From Hafnia alvei (GTDB lineage Bacteria > Pseudomonadota > Gammaproteobacteria > Enterobacterales > Enterobacteriaceae): a stretch of 64,000 nucleotides of DNA. The DNA is taken from assembly GCF_964063325.1 (NCBI RefSeq), contig NZ_OZ061315.1, positions 4,154,001 to 4,218,000 on the forward strand. The letters are read 5' to 3'. The notes below the pieces were generated by a model, which did no database searches, was not told the origin of the DNA, and saw nothing but the letters and a program-made list of their open reading frames with translations. Positions 27,225 through 34,797 of the stretch are shown in pieces (the first letter of the stretch is position 1; the number at the start of each line of letters is the position of its first letter). A program made the translations under genes and the position numbers.

Positions 27225-27614
27225 CTACATGTCATTAGAAAATTCAGCTAACTCCTTTCCTCTGCTCTCTGACATTCTCGTAACACAATTGTTAATAGTT
27301 GTTTGATATGCTGAACTATTACTATCAATTTGGAAAGCATATAATTTGCAGTTAGAGTCTCTGAATTTAATCCAATCGCGCTGAGAGGTCTTAACGTTGG
27401 CTACTAACTCTCTTTTCAACACATCATCATTCATATACTCAGAATTTATTTTAGACAACAGTTCTGAGTATTTTTCATTTAAATATTTATCTGCTTCGTT
27501 CTTTTTATTTTCAGAACATAAATACACCTGACCAGAGTTTTGTATATCACTACAAACATCCGCGGCATGTGAGAATGCCGAATAAAACAAAACAATAGCT
27601 AAAACACGTTTCAT
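27225..27614 (-). CDS. LprI-like (DUF1311) periplasmic lysozyme-inhibitor-type protein
   Basis: 129 residues. A signal peptide (MKRVLAIVLFYSAFSHA) is followed by a DUF1311/LprI domain: CSDIQNSGQVYLCSENKKNEADKYLN, SQRDWIKFRDSNCKLYA and NNCVTRMSESRGKELA, with four paired Cys. Family members bind lysozymes or act as immunity proteins against peptidoglycan hydrolases. The ATG overlaps the stop codon of the preceding effector-tail fragment (27611-27787), so it looks like that effector's cognate immunity gene. Confidence 0.72.
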   Translation of the reverse strand: MKRVLAIVLFYSAFSHAADVCSDIQNSGQVYLCSENKKNEADKYLNEKYSELLSKINSEYMNDDVLKRELVANVKTSQRDWIKFRDSNCKLYAFQIDSNSSAYQTTINNCVTRMSESRGKELAEFSNDM

Positions 27615-27787
27615 TCACTACTCTCCAAATAATTAGCTCTCTGCCTTCCAGGTTCATACTGAGAAATTGAAGGGGTACTTCTTATATAGCCAATCAATTC
27701 TTGTTTATTATTATTTGAACCTGCAAGCATTGGCTTAGGCCCTTTAGTAAACCCTTGATAAACCGAAAAGAGGATATCAAGATTTTC
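27611..27787 (-). pseudogene. Orphan effector C-terminal tail in front of the lprI-like gene
   Basis: An open stretch of about 58 codons (ENLDILFSVYQGFTKGPKPM ... RQRANYLESSE, stop) follows an in-frame stop and has no start codon of its own. A decayed relative of the same DNA, with stop codons, is present in copy A at about 26216-26390. It is read as the 3' end of a displaced effector gene next to its immunity gene. Confidence 0.5.
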
Positions 27788-28268
27788 TTAAGGATCCGGT
27801 TCCATTACTCTTTCGGACCAACCCCTGTTCCTATAGGTTCTATAGAGTCTGAATGAATCCACCCACTTACAGGATCACCATTTTTCCTGAAAAACATAAC
27901 CGAAGAAAAACCCTTATATTCAGCATAAACACTAACCACATCATTCTTAATGATAAAAATATTTTTAATTCGACACATTTCATCAGGAGCACTATAAAAA
28001 TATACTCTCGATTTATACTTAACTATATAGTTTGACTCTGCCGTTGAATTTAATGATTGTTTTTGTTCAGCTGATATATTTATATCACTGCATTCCCCCA
28101 CGATAAAAATGAAGATACGAGAAAAGATAAGAATAATATTAATCTCATAACAACCCCTCTTTATTCATAATGCTAATCAAATTATTTGCATAATTTGGAT
28201 CAGTAGCATATCCAGCTCTCTGTAGTCCTTGGGCCCAGTCTCGAGGGTTCGTGTAATCAAAGAGAAAG
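27622..28268. repeat. 647-bp direct duplication, copy B
   Basis: Second copy of the 26216-26862 block; see that entry. Here the GH73 tail has been joined out of frame to an effector N-terminal domain at about 28268, and the immunity gene is frameshifted. Confidence 0.85.
27805..28148 (-). pseudogene. Frameshifted second copy of the secreted immunity gene
   Basis: Nearly identical to 26398-26742, but one base is missing at about 28093-28099 (CACTCTCCCCAC in copy A against CATTCCCCCAC here). The signal peptide frame (from 28148) therefore runs to SWGNAVI and stops, while the mature domain remains open only from an internal GTG at 28101 without a signal. It cannot be exported as it stands. Confidence 0.75.
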
Positions 28269-28650
28269 CATTCGGTTGAGCTACATCAGGTTGGCAGGTT
28301 GATTTGATAAGAATAAACGAGCTAGAAAAACGGAGGTTTTTCGTTCCTCTCGAACCTGAATAAGGGGCTGTACAGTAAGTGTCATTAAGGCGATAGGCTA
28401 CGATATGCCCATCGGTCATACTTTGTAATCCCGTCACCTTATTCGCGTCGACGAGATCATCAGTCAGCTTGGCATTCGGAGCACAATTTGCGTCAGTTAG
28501 ATGAATACCACCGTGCCAATGGGCGCTAACATTCAATAACCAGTTTCCAGAAGTCTCACCATGTACCTTTGCCAAAAAATCCTCTGTTGAGGCATAGGAT
28601 TTTCCAGATGCAGTCATTACAGGTAATATCACTTTCATAAAGCTATCCAT
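28177..28650 (-). pseudogene. N-terminal domain of a secreted effector, joined out of frame to a GH73 tail
   Basis: 157-codon frame. The first 128 residues or so (around SAHWHGGIHLT, DGHIVAYRLNDTY, FSSSFILIKS) look like the M23-like N-terminal domain seen at the front of many type VI-associated effectors. After PNAFS the frame enters the 3' end of the glucosaminidase copy B in the wrong frame; the correct frame there would read DYTNPRDWAQGLQRAGYATD. The central part of the effector is therefore deleted. The start at 28650 has no good ribosome site. Confidence 0.55.
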
Positions 28651-28819
28651 CGCTCACAAAATCATAATATTACTCCGTGCCATTCCAAAAAATACGGGAA
28701 ACACTCCATAGTTGAGATTTTTAAGACATTACCCACAAGTTTCTAGCCCTCCCTCCTACTACATCTCAGAACGCTTGCACTATTCGCCTTTAGAATTCAT
28801 AAGACAACATCACACTAAA

Positions 28820-28912
28820 GCATGAAAATTTGGCATTTTTCTCGAATTATCATAGAGGCAGGAGATAAGGAACGGTAACGCAGATAGTAAGACGGGTCTA
28901 GGGTTTGCAACG
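28820..28912. repeat. 93-bp direct repeat, copy 2 (yaiW 5' end and leader)
   Basis: Matches 25361-25453 with three substitutions, same orientation. It still contains the yaiW start codon region but is not followed by the yaiW reading frame, so it is the by-product of a duplication or insertion. Confidence 0.9.
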
Positions 28913-29123
28913 GCGTGTGGTTTATATCAGCCGTTTTCGCGAGGAGGATTCCAGATAAAAAAACTAACTATGAACAACCTCTACGGTCCATTTCATCTTA
29001 ATAACAGTCGGAATATAGTTTTTGCGCTGAGAGACAAGCCATTCTCTTCTGAACAAGAAACAAGTCGCCATCCTAGAAGAGTGATGACCTCATCAGCGAC
29101 CAAGGATTGGGTAAAAATGTTTA
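28913..29123. other. Non-coding stretch before higBA
   Basis: No supportable gene; a 68-codon frame at 28970-29176 runs through the higBA operators and lacks family features. Confidence 0.45.
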
Positions 29124-29178
29124 GTTCACATATTGTAAACCAAACATTGCGCGCCTATTATGTTCACATGATGTAAAC
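29124..29178 (+). promoter_or_regulatory. HigA operator pair of the higBA promoter
   Basis: Two near-palindromic sites, GTTCACATATTGTAAAC (29124-29140) and GTTCACATGATGTAAAC (29162-29178), share 15 of 17 bases and lie 38 bp apart, just before higB. They fit autorepression by the HigA antitoxin. Confidence 0.75.
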
Positions 29179-29190
29179 AGAGAGCCGGAC

Positions 29191-29502
29191 ATGCACATCA
29201 TATCTCGGGATCCGTTTGAAGATGCCGCGCGAAAGTTTCCAAACGATGTCGCATCTCTCATCGCAGCATACCGATTGCTTAAAGAGAATGAATTTGAAAG
29301 TCCTGAGGAATTACGCAAGCTATTCCCTAAACTTGATAATTTCAAATATAGGAACAAGTGGTGGGTAGTCAACATTGGCGGAAACAATCTGCGGATGATT
29401 TCCTACATCAACTTTGTAAACCAACGCCTTTACGTCAAGCACATCGTCACCCACGCAGAGTATGACAAGCTAACGAGGCAGTACCGGGAGATAAAAGAAT
29501 GA
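29191..29502 (+). CDS. higB: HigB-type mRNA interferase toxin
   Basis: 103 residues, the normal size. It aligns with E. coli HigB along its length: LDNFKYRNKWWVVNIGGNNLRMISYINF and YVKHIVTHAEYDKL correspond to LDNFKY..HYVFNVGGNELRV and REVMTHKEYD. A RelE-fold ribosome-dependent ribonuclease that cuts translated mRNA. It overlaps higA by 4 bases, with the toxin first as is usual for higBA. The shared promoter carries two palindromic operators. Confidence 0.9.
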   Translation: MHIISRDPFEDAARKFPNDVASLIAAYRLLKENEFESPEELRKLFPKLDNFKYRNKWWVVNIGGNNLRMISYINFVNQRLYVKHIVTHAEYDKLTRQYREIKE

Positions 29503-29918
29503 TTGTAGAACCGACCAAAGCGCTAGAGGCCGCAAAAGTATTGGTAGATGCCGTTCCTTTTTTAGGCGGAAATACGTCTGAGGAGGCCTATCGCGATGCG
29601 CTCGCTATGGTTGATTATCTTATTGAGCACGATGACGAAAGCCCTTTAATCGATTTTCTCGCGTTAAAAATTGCTGAATATGAAAATAACAATGAGCGAT
29701 TTAAAGCCTTCAATCAGGCCGTGACTGATATGCCAACCGGCGTGGCTGCGCTACGGGTTCTCATCGAACAACATCAGCTTTCCTACTCAGATTTAGCCTC
29801 GGAAATCGGTTCAAAAAGTCTTATCAGCATGATTTTATCCGGCAAGCGCTCATTAACCATTGAGCATATCAAAGCACTCTCAAAGCGCTTTAACGTTAGG
29901 CCAGACCTGTTTTTCTAA
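29499..29918 (+). CDS. higA: HigA-type antitoxin
   Basis: 139 residues. The N-terminal helical part (AAKVLVDAVPFLGGNTSEEAY, ALAMVDYLIEHDDESPLIDFL) binds the toxin in E. coli HigA (YgjM). A C-terminal Xre-type helix-turn-helix (about 88-135, YSDLASEIGSKSLISMILSGKRSLTIEHIKAL) binds the operators. Translation is coupled to higB by the ATGA overlap. A perfect terminator follows. Confidence 0.9.
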   Translation: MIVEPTKALEAAKVLVDAVPFLGGNTSEEAYRDALAMVDYLIEHDDESPLIDFLALKIAEYENNNERFKAFNQAVTDMPTGVAALRVLIEQHQLSYSDLASEIGSKSLISMILSGKRSLTIEHIKALSKRFNVRPDLFF

Positions 29919-29948
29919 TGCGATTCGGTCGGTATCAATATTCGTAAT

Positions 29949-29975
29949 AAAAAGCCACGTTAAACGTGGCTTTTT
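29949..29975. terminator. Bidirectional-looking terminator after higBA
   Basis: A 13-bp stem AAAAAGCCACGTT / AACGTGGCTTTTT with a T-run on both strands, between convergent higA and the stbB-like gene. Confidence 0.92.
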
Positions 29976-30004
29976 ATTCATGAAAGTCAGGCTGGTTCCC
30001 CAAC

Positions 30005-30688
30005 CTAGAAAATCCCTTTCTGACGGATTTTTTTCATTTTTTCGGTCGGTGGTGCGATGTCAGCCAAATCAACTTCTTCCGCGTTGCCGTTACGGGTTGG
30101 CTCTACGGATGCTGGCGCTCGCTGGCTAAGGCGCAGCTGCTGGAGCTGTAAATTTTGCTGTTCCAGCAGTTTGCTCATCCGCGCAAGCTCGCTGCGCAGA
30201 TGCGTAAACTCAGCCTGTTGCTCGGCGCTAATCCCTTCGGCTTGAACCGTTTCACTCAACGCAGCAGGCGTTGGCTCAGCGGTTTTTACTTCAGGGATCG
30301 ACTGTTCAAACACCTGACGCAGTTGCTCTAGCTGCTGTGCCGAGAAATCGGTGCTTTGCGCTGAAGACGCCGCCGGAGTTTCTATCGGTAAAAGCTCGCA
30401 GCGCACCAGTTCTTCAGCTAATTCAGGCAGCGTTAAGTGTTCGCGCCCTATCGATTCTGCCACATGATGACAGAGCTGCGGGTTGAGCTGATGCAGCTGT
30501 AAACCCGCCAGGTACACATTACGATGAAAAGTACGAGTTTCCATATTCACATCGTTGCGATCGCTACCGCTCTGTTTTAGCTGACGGTGCAGCTGTTGCA
30601 ACACCGTCATGGTACGTAAATCGGCCTGTGACTGAGCGGGGCTGAGATAAAGCGAGAAGTTAACTCGGCTCGTCTGCCCTTTACTCAT
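30005..30688 (-). CDS. StbB/ParR-like partner of the ParM-like actin
   Basis: 227 residues. The N-terminal part (about 1-85, SRVNFSLYLSPAQSQADLRT, ETRTFHRNVYLAGLQLHQL) resembles the plasmid-stability StbB family found next to StbA/ParM genes; the rest is a Gln/Glu-rich coiled coil (about 130-195) and a basic C-terminus (TEKMKKIRQKGIF). It overlaps the ParM-like gene by eight bases. By analogy with ParR it should link the filament to a DNA site, probably the repeats at 31866-31907. DNA binding is inferred. Confidence 0.65.
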   Translation of the reverse strand: MSKGQTSRVNFSLYLSPAQSQADLRTMTVLQQLHRQLKQSGSDRNDVNMETRTFHRNVYLAGLQLHQLNPQLCHHVAESIGREHLTLPELAEELVRCELLPIETPAASSAQSTDFSAQQLEQLRQVFEQSIPEVKTAEPTPAALSETVQAEGISAEQQAEFTHLRSELARMSKLLEQQNLQLQQLRLSQRAPASVEPTRNGNAEEVDLADIAPPTEKMKKIRQKGIF

Positions 30689-31754
30689 TTTCCTCTACCT
30701 CAAGCATCAAAGGCTCTGCCAACGCATCGGCCCCAGCCTCTGAGTGATACAGGCAAATTTCACGCGACAGCGCGCTCTGCGGATTATCAATGGTGACAAT
30801 TCGATCGCCCAGCGTGGAATAGGCTTCGCGGATCGCTTCTTCAATCAGCGTTGCTCCACCGCCCACTAGATAAACGCGGTTGGGGTTTTTGGCAAACTTC
30901 TTCGCTTCATAGGCCACCTGATCGCCTAACTCACGAATTTTGGTTTCAATGCGCTGCAAGATGTCTGGAATACGTGTTTCGTCATTCACCACGCTGCGCA
31001 CGAAAGCCATATCGTGACGGCGTTTAATCAGCTCATTCGCGACCAAATAGCTTGAATCGCTGTCGGCAGAAGCCAGCGCTTTACGAATCGCATCCGTCAC
31101 CATCGCCACACCGATTTCGTTGTTGCCGTAAATCGCAGACACATCGTCAAATTCACCGACGATCACGCCCATATCCAACGTGGTACCGCCGCAGTCGACC
31201 ACTAAGGAGCGAGTGAATTCGCTGGTTTCAGAATTCAATAAATGCGAAAGCGCCGCAGGCAAACTTTCAGGCATCACTTCAACGCCAACGATTTTAAACA
31301 GCTCGCCTTTGTTCAGGGAGATTTCGCGCATCAAATTGCGACGTTTGGCTTCAATTTTATCTTCGTTGCGCTGGCAGTCATCGGGGTTATAGAACTGGGT
31401 AATCGGCAGCGTCACCACTACATCAACTTCACACGGCTCAAGACCGCTTTGCAGCAGGGCATGGTGCACCGCCAGCAGGTTTAAATCGTCATACTGATAT
31501 TCAATATGCGTGGTCGATAATGCTTTATCGGAGGTCGCATCGTAGGTGTATTTGGTGGTGCCAATGGTGTAGTTGAATACCTTTTGCCCGCGCAGCAGGG
31601 CCGCACTTTTCCAGTCTTTGCGGAATGAGTTAGGGGAAACAACGGTTTTTAGCGTGCCGTTCTCAATCCAACTAATTTTGACGTTGGTAGAGCCATCATC
31701 GATGGCAAATTTCATGCGGGCTTGGGTGGTCATAGCGTTTGTCTCAATGAGCAT
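30681..31754 (-). CDS. Chromosomal ParM/StbA-type actin-like ATPase
   Basis: 351-357 residues depending on start; MTTQARMKFAIDDGS (start 31733) is the family-like N-terminus, while 31754 adds a short extension. Actin-fold motifs are present: phosphate 1 FAIDDGSTNVKISW, phosphate 2 VVDCGGTTLDMGV, and adenosine YLVGGGATLIEEA. It matches the ParM/StbA family that polymerises to push plasmids apart. No plasmid replication gene is nearby, so this is a chromosomal copy whose cargo is unknown; segregation of an integrated or episomal element, or a phage role, are possible. Confidence 0.85.
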   Translation of the reverse strand: MLIETNAMTTQARMKFAIDDGSTNVKISWIENGTLKTVVSPNSFRKDWKSAALLRGQKVFNYTIGTTKYTYDATSDKALSTTHIEYQYDDLNLLAVHHALLQSGLEPCEVDVVVTLPITQFYNPDDCQRNEDKIEAKRRNLMREISLNKGELFKIVGVEVMPESLPAALSHLLNSETSEFTRSLVVDCGGTTLDMGVIVGEFDDVSAIYGNNEIGVAMVTDAIRKALASADSDSSYLVANELIKRRHDMAFVRSVVNDETRIPDILQRIETKIRELGDQVAYEAKKFAKNPNRVYLVGGGATLIEEAIREAYSTLGDRIVTIDNPQSALSREICLYHSEAGADALAEPLMLEVEENE

Positions 31755-31865
31755 ATTGTGTGGGCAAAGCCAGCCATAGCAGAGCGCTTTGATGGGGCTT
31801 TGTCTAAAATTTTTAAAACCAATAAACAGGATATTCGGAGAGGGGATATCGACAGCGATATCTAA

Positions 31866-31907
31866 GCGAATACATCAATGCGAATGAATCAATGTGAATA
31901 AATCAAT
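31866..31907. repeat. Three tandem 14-bp iteron-like repeats upstream of the ParM-like gene
   Basis: GCGAATACATCAAT, GCGAATGAATCAAT and GTGAATAAATCAAT follow each other without a gap (31866-31907). A GATATCG/CGATATC inverted repeat (31845-31862) lies just before them. Tandem repeats upstream of a parM operon are the pattern of a parC centromere and ParR operator. Confidence 0.75.
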
Positions 31908-32175
31908 TGCAGAATATTGCTTCATCTCCCCGCCATCAGCAGAGATATCCTTAGAAGGTTAAGCGAATTGTATCTTATGCCAGCGACGTGTTGAGGAAAT
32001 GCTAACCGCATTATGATGCATGTCAGAAAGGTGAGATCTTTAAAAAATAATATTTAAGTTCTGTATTTGGTGTGTCGCTATCGATCTTCTATTGCTTCAG
32101 CGGCATGTTTTATATAGCGTTCAAAATTAAAGCAGCGGCCCTATTTCTGACCGCTGTGATAATCCTATCGCGCTG

Positions 32176-32397
32176 TTATCCCACGCATGAAGAGACATTT
32201 TTCTTGCACCTTGGGCACCACGTTTGGCACTGATTCAGCATGCTGTAAAGCTGGCCTCTAATTCGCAGACTACAGCTCGGGCACATCACATAACGTGAGC
32301 CCAGCAAACTTTGCATACCCGCATTGTTTGCTGATTTGTTTGCTGAATTATTTGCTGTACCGGCGCTCTGCTGCGGTTTCACCGGCTTACATGCCAT
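32176..32397 (-). CDS. Small zinc-ribbon-like protein downstream of caiD
   Basis: 73 residues from the ATG at 32397, four bases after the caiD stop codon, behind GGAAAGGG inside caiD. The N-terminus is low-complexity Asn/Ser/Ala (TANNSANKSANNAG); the C-terminus has CPSCSLRIRG and CPRCKK, a CxxC...CxxC zinc-ribbon pattern. No known family. It takes the place of caiE, which follows caiD in E. coli. Codon use is ordinary and the frame is tight to caiD, supporting expression as the last gene of the operon. Confidence 0.6.
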   Translation of the reverse strand: MACKPVKPQQSAGTANNSANKSANNAGMQSLLGSRYVMCPSCSLRIRGQLYSMLNQCQTWCPRCKKNVSSCVG

Positions 32398-32401
32398 GAA
32401 A

Positions 32402-33184
32402 CTAGCGCCCTTTCCAGACCGGTTCACGTTTTTCTGCAAAAGCGGTAGGCCCTTCCAGCGCATCTTCGGAGTGCAATACTGACGGGTAGTGTTTTAGCTT
32501 GCCGCTGCGCGCATGACGATACCCTTCTTCAACCGCCAGCTCGCTGGTTTCACGATAAATTTCTTTAATCGCCGCTACGGCAAGCGGGGCGTTAGCCGCA
32601 ATTTGTGCTGCCAACTCACGGGCATGTGGCATGAGCTGTTCGCTGTCCACCACCGCATTCACCACGCCCCAGCGCAGCGCTTCCTCCGCGTCCATGCTGC
32701 GGCCCGTCATCATCATTTCCATCGCAATCGCCGGAGGCAAAATCTTCGGCAAACGCAGCATTCCGCCGCTGTCTGGCACAATCCCTAACTTCGCTTCAGG
32801 CACCGAGAAAATGGCATTTCGCGAGCAGATAATCATATCGGCAGCCAGCGCCAGCTCGAATCCACCGCCGAAGGCATAACCATTGACCGCTGCGATCACC
32901 GGCTTATCCAAATTAAACAGCTCGGTGAGGCCCGCAAAACCGCCGGGGCCGAAATCAGCATCAGGCGCTTCACCTTCGGCGGCGGCTTTTAAATCCCACC
33001 CCGCAGAGAAGAAACGCTCACCCGCGCCGGTAATAATGGCGACACGTAGCTCAGGATCGTCACGAAAAGCGATAAAAGCTTCGCCCATCGCAAAACTTGT
33101 TTTGGCATCAATCGCATTGGCTTTCGGTCTGTCTAACGTAATTTCTAGAATGTAGCCATTACGCTTAATATGTAATTCACTCAT
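32402..33184 (-). CDS. caiD: Crotonobetainyl-CoA hydratase (carnitinyl-CoA dehydratase)
   Basis: 260 residues, a standard enoyl-CoA hydratase/isomerase fold. It has the oxyanion-hole blocks AGERFFSAGWDLKAAAEG and NGYAFGGGFELALAADMI, and the catalytic Glu region FSVPEAKLGIVPDSGG. It matches E. coli CaiD, which hydrates crotonobetainyl-CoA to L-carnitinyl-CoA in the cytoplasm. It is 14 bp downstream of caiC in the cai operon; start MSELHIKRNGY at 33184. Confidence 0.94.
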   Translation of the reverse strand: MSELHIKRNGYILEITLDRPKANAIDAKTSFAMGEAFIAFRDDPELRVAIITGAGERFFSAGWDLKAAAEGEAPDADFGPGGFAGLTELFNLDKPVIAAVNGYAFGGGFELALAADMIICSRNAIFSVPEAKLGIVPDSGGMLRLPKILPPAIAMEMMMTGRSMDAEEALRWGVVNAVVDSEQLMPHARELAAQIAANAPLAVAAIKEIYRETSELAVEEGYRHARSGKLKHYPSVLHSEDALEGPTAFAEKREPVWKGR

Positions 33185-33198
33185 GCTAAGACCTCATC

Positions 33199-34776
33199 TT
33201 AATAAGAAACTTCAACCAGGCTTTTTTTAATCACTTTTCCCGAGCAGCTTCTAGGTAGGCTCGTTCTTATTTCAAAGAAAGAGGGAACCTTGAATTTTGC
33301 CATGTTATTTTCACAGAATGTGAAGAACTCTTTCTCCGTCATAAATTCACCGTCATTTAACACCACGACGGCTTTTATCGCTTCATCTCGGATTGAGTCT
33401 TTTAAACCAATCACTGCCACGTCCATAATTTTTGGATGCGTAGAGATAATATTTTCTATTTCAACGCAGGAGATATTTTCCCCACTGCGCTTAATCATGT
33501 TGCAGCTGCGCTCAACAAAATAAAAATATCCGTCATCATCCCTATAACCGTAATCACCGGTACGCAGCCATCCGTCGGCGTTCAGGGTTCGCGCACTTTC
33601 CTGAGGCTGTTTGTAATACTCTTTGAACAGCGTTTTTCCCGGAATGCCTTTGATCCAAATTTCACCCGTTTGGCCCACCGGCATTTCATTGCCTTGTGCA
33701 TCGCTGATTTGTGCTTCATAGCCCATGCCAACCCGCCCTATCGACGGCCAGCGACGCTTATCACCGGGCCTGTCGCCAATGGCGCCCACGATGGTTTCGG
33801 TCATGCCATACGATGTCAGTAACCGCACACCAAAACGCTGAATAAATTCATCTTTTTCGTGCTCAGACAAATTAAGATAAAACAGCACCTCGCGCAGGTT
33901 ATGCTGCTTTTCCCACGGCATAGGCGGCTGCATCATCAGCGTTTTCATCATCAGAGGAATGCATTCCGTCACGGTGGCGCGGTATTGGCATACCTGCCCC
34001 CAAAACGCCCGCGCACTGTATTTTTCCAGCAGAACAAAAGTGGCTCCCGCCGTAAATGTTGGCATCGCGGCGGTGCACTGACAGTCAATATGAAAGGCCG
34101 GCATCGGCGTTAAATAAACGTCATCTGCCCGTAATGCGCATTGCCAAGCCGTGTAGTAGCCCGCAAATAACAAATTGTGGTGGGTTATCACCGCCCCTTT
34201 CGGGCTAGAGGTGGTGCCTGAGGTAAAAAGAATTTCCGCCACATCATCGCTGTTAAGCTCAACCGAATAAATCAGCATATCGGGCTGGGACTTTTGCAAT
34301 GGGTGAAAATAAATAACGTCGCGGGAACGCTGAGGTTCTGCGTCACCATCAATTAATATAATGGGATACAAAGAAAGTGAATTCGGTGACGTGAGGTCGG
34401 CGTAAATAGAATAGAAATCCGTAGAGGTCACCACCATTTTGGCCTCACACTGATTAATGATATAAGCGCTTTCCTCACGCAATAGATTGGCATTGATAGG
34501 CACAACGATTGCACCGATTTTCGCTAAGCCGAACCAGCAAAATATAAATTCAGCACAGTTATTAAGATGCAACGCAACTTTATCGCCTTTATTCACGCCC
34601 AAGGAATGAAATAGGTTAGCCGTACGATTAATTTCTTTATTTAACTCAATATAACTGTATTGAGAAACTTGCCTTGCCTGATCTTCGAAGACAAGCGCCG
34701 TTTTATCGCCGTGCATATCCGCTAAATCATCCCAAGCCTGACGCAAGCTTCGTTTGCCTATCATATCCATATCCAT
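33199..34776 (-). CDS. caiC: Crotonobetaine/carnitine-CoA ligase
   Basis: 525 residues (E. coli 517). An AMP-forming acyl-CoA synthetase with TSGTTSSPKGAVITHHN, the YGMTE motif, RTGDYGYRDDDGYFYF and the C-terminal catalytic Lys in SCSGKVIKKSL. It activates carnitine or crotonobetaine to its CoA thioester. The first residues MDMDMIGK offer several starts; MIGK and the upstream Met both fit. It lies 22 bp after caiB. Confidence 0.93.
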   Translation of the reverse strand: MDMDMIGKRSLRQAWDDLADMHGDKTALVFEDQARQVSQYSYIELNKEINRTANLFHSLGVNKGDKVALHLNNCAEFIFCWFGLAKIGAIVVPINANLLREESAYIINQCEAKMVVTSTDFYSIYADLTSPNSLSLYPIILIDGDAEPQRSRDVIYFHPLQKSQPDMLIYSVELNSDDVAEILFTSGTTSSPKGAVITHHNLLFAGYYTAWQCALRADDVYLTPMPAFHIDCQCTAAMPTFTAGATFVLLEKYSARAFWGQVCQYRATVTECIPLMMKTLMMQPPMPWEKQHNLREVLFYLNLSEHEKDEFIQRFGVRLLTSYGMTETIVGAIGDRPGDKRRWPSIGRVGMGYEAQISDAQGNEMPVGQTGEIWIKGIPGKTLFKEYYKQPQESARTLNADGWLRTGDYGYRDDDGYFYFVERSCNMIKRSGENISCVEIENIISTHPKIMDVAVIGLKDSIRDEAIKAVVVLNDGEFMTEKEFFTFCENNMAKFKVPSFFEIRTSLPRSCSGKVIKKSLVEVSY

Positions 34777-34797
34777 CTACCCAAATAATTTCAGTGC

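Noticed and set aside
28970..29176. 68-codon ORF upstream of higB
   Set aside because: It overlaps the higBA operators, has no family match in my memory and no near ribosome site.
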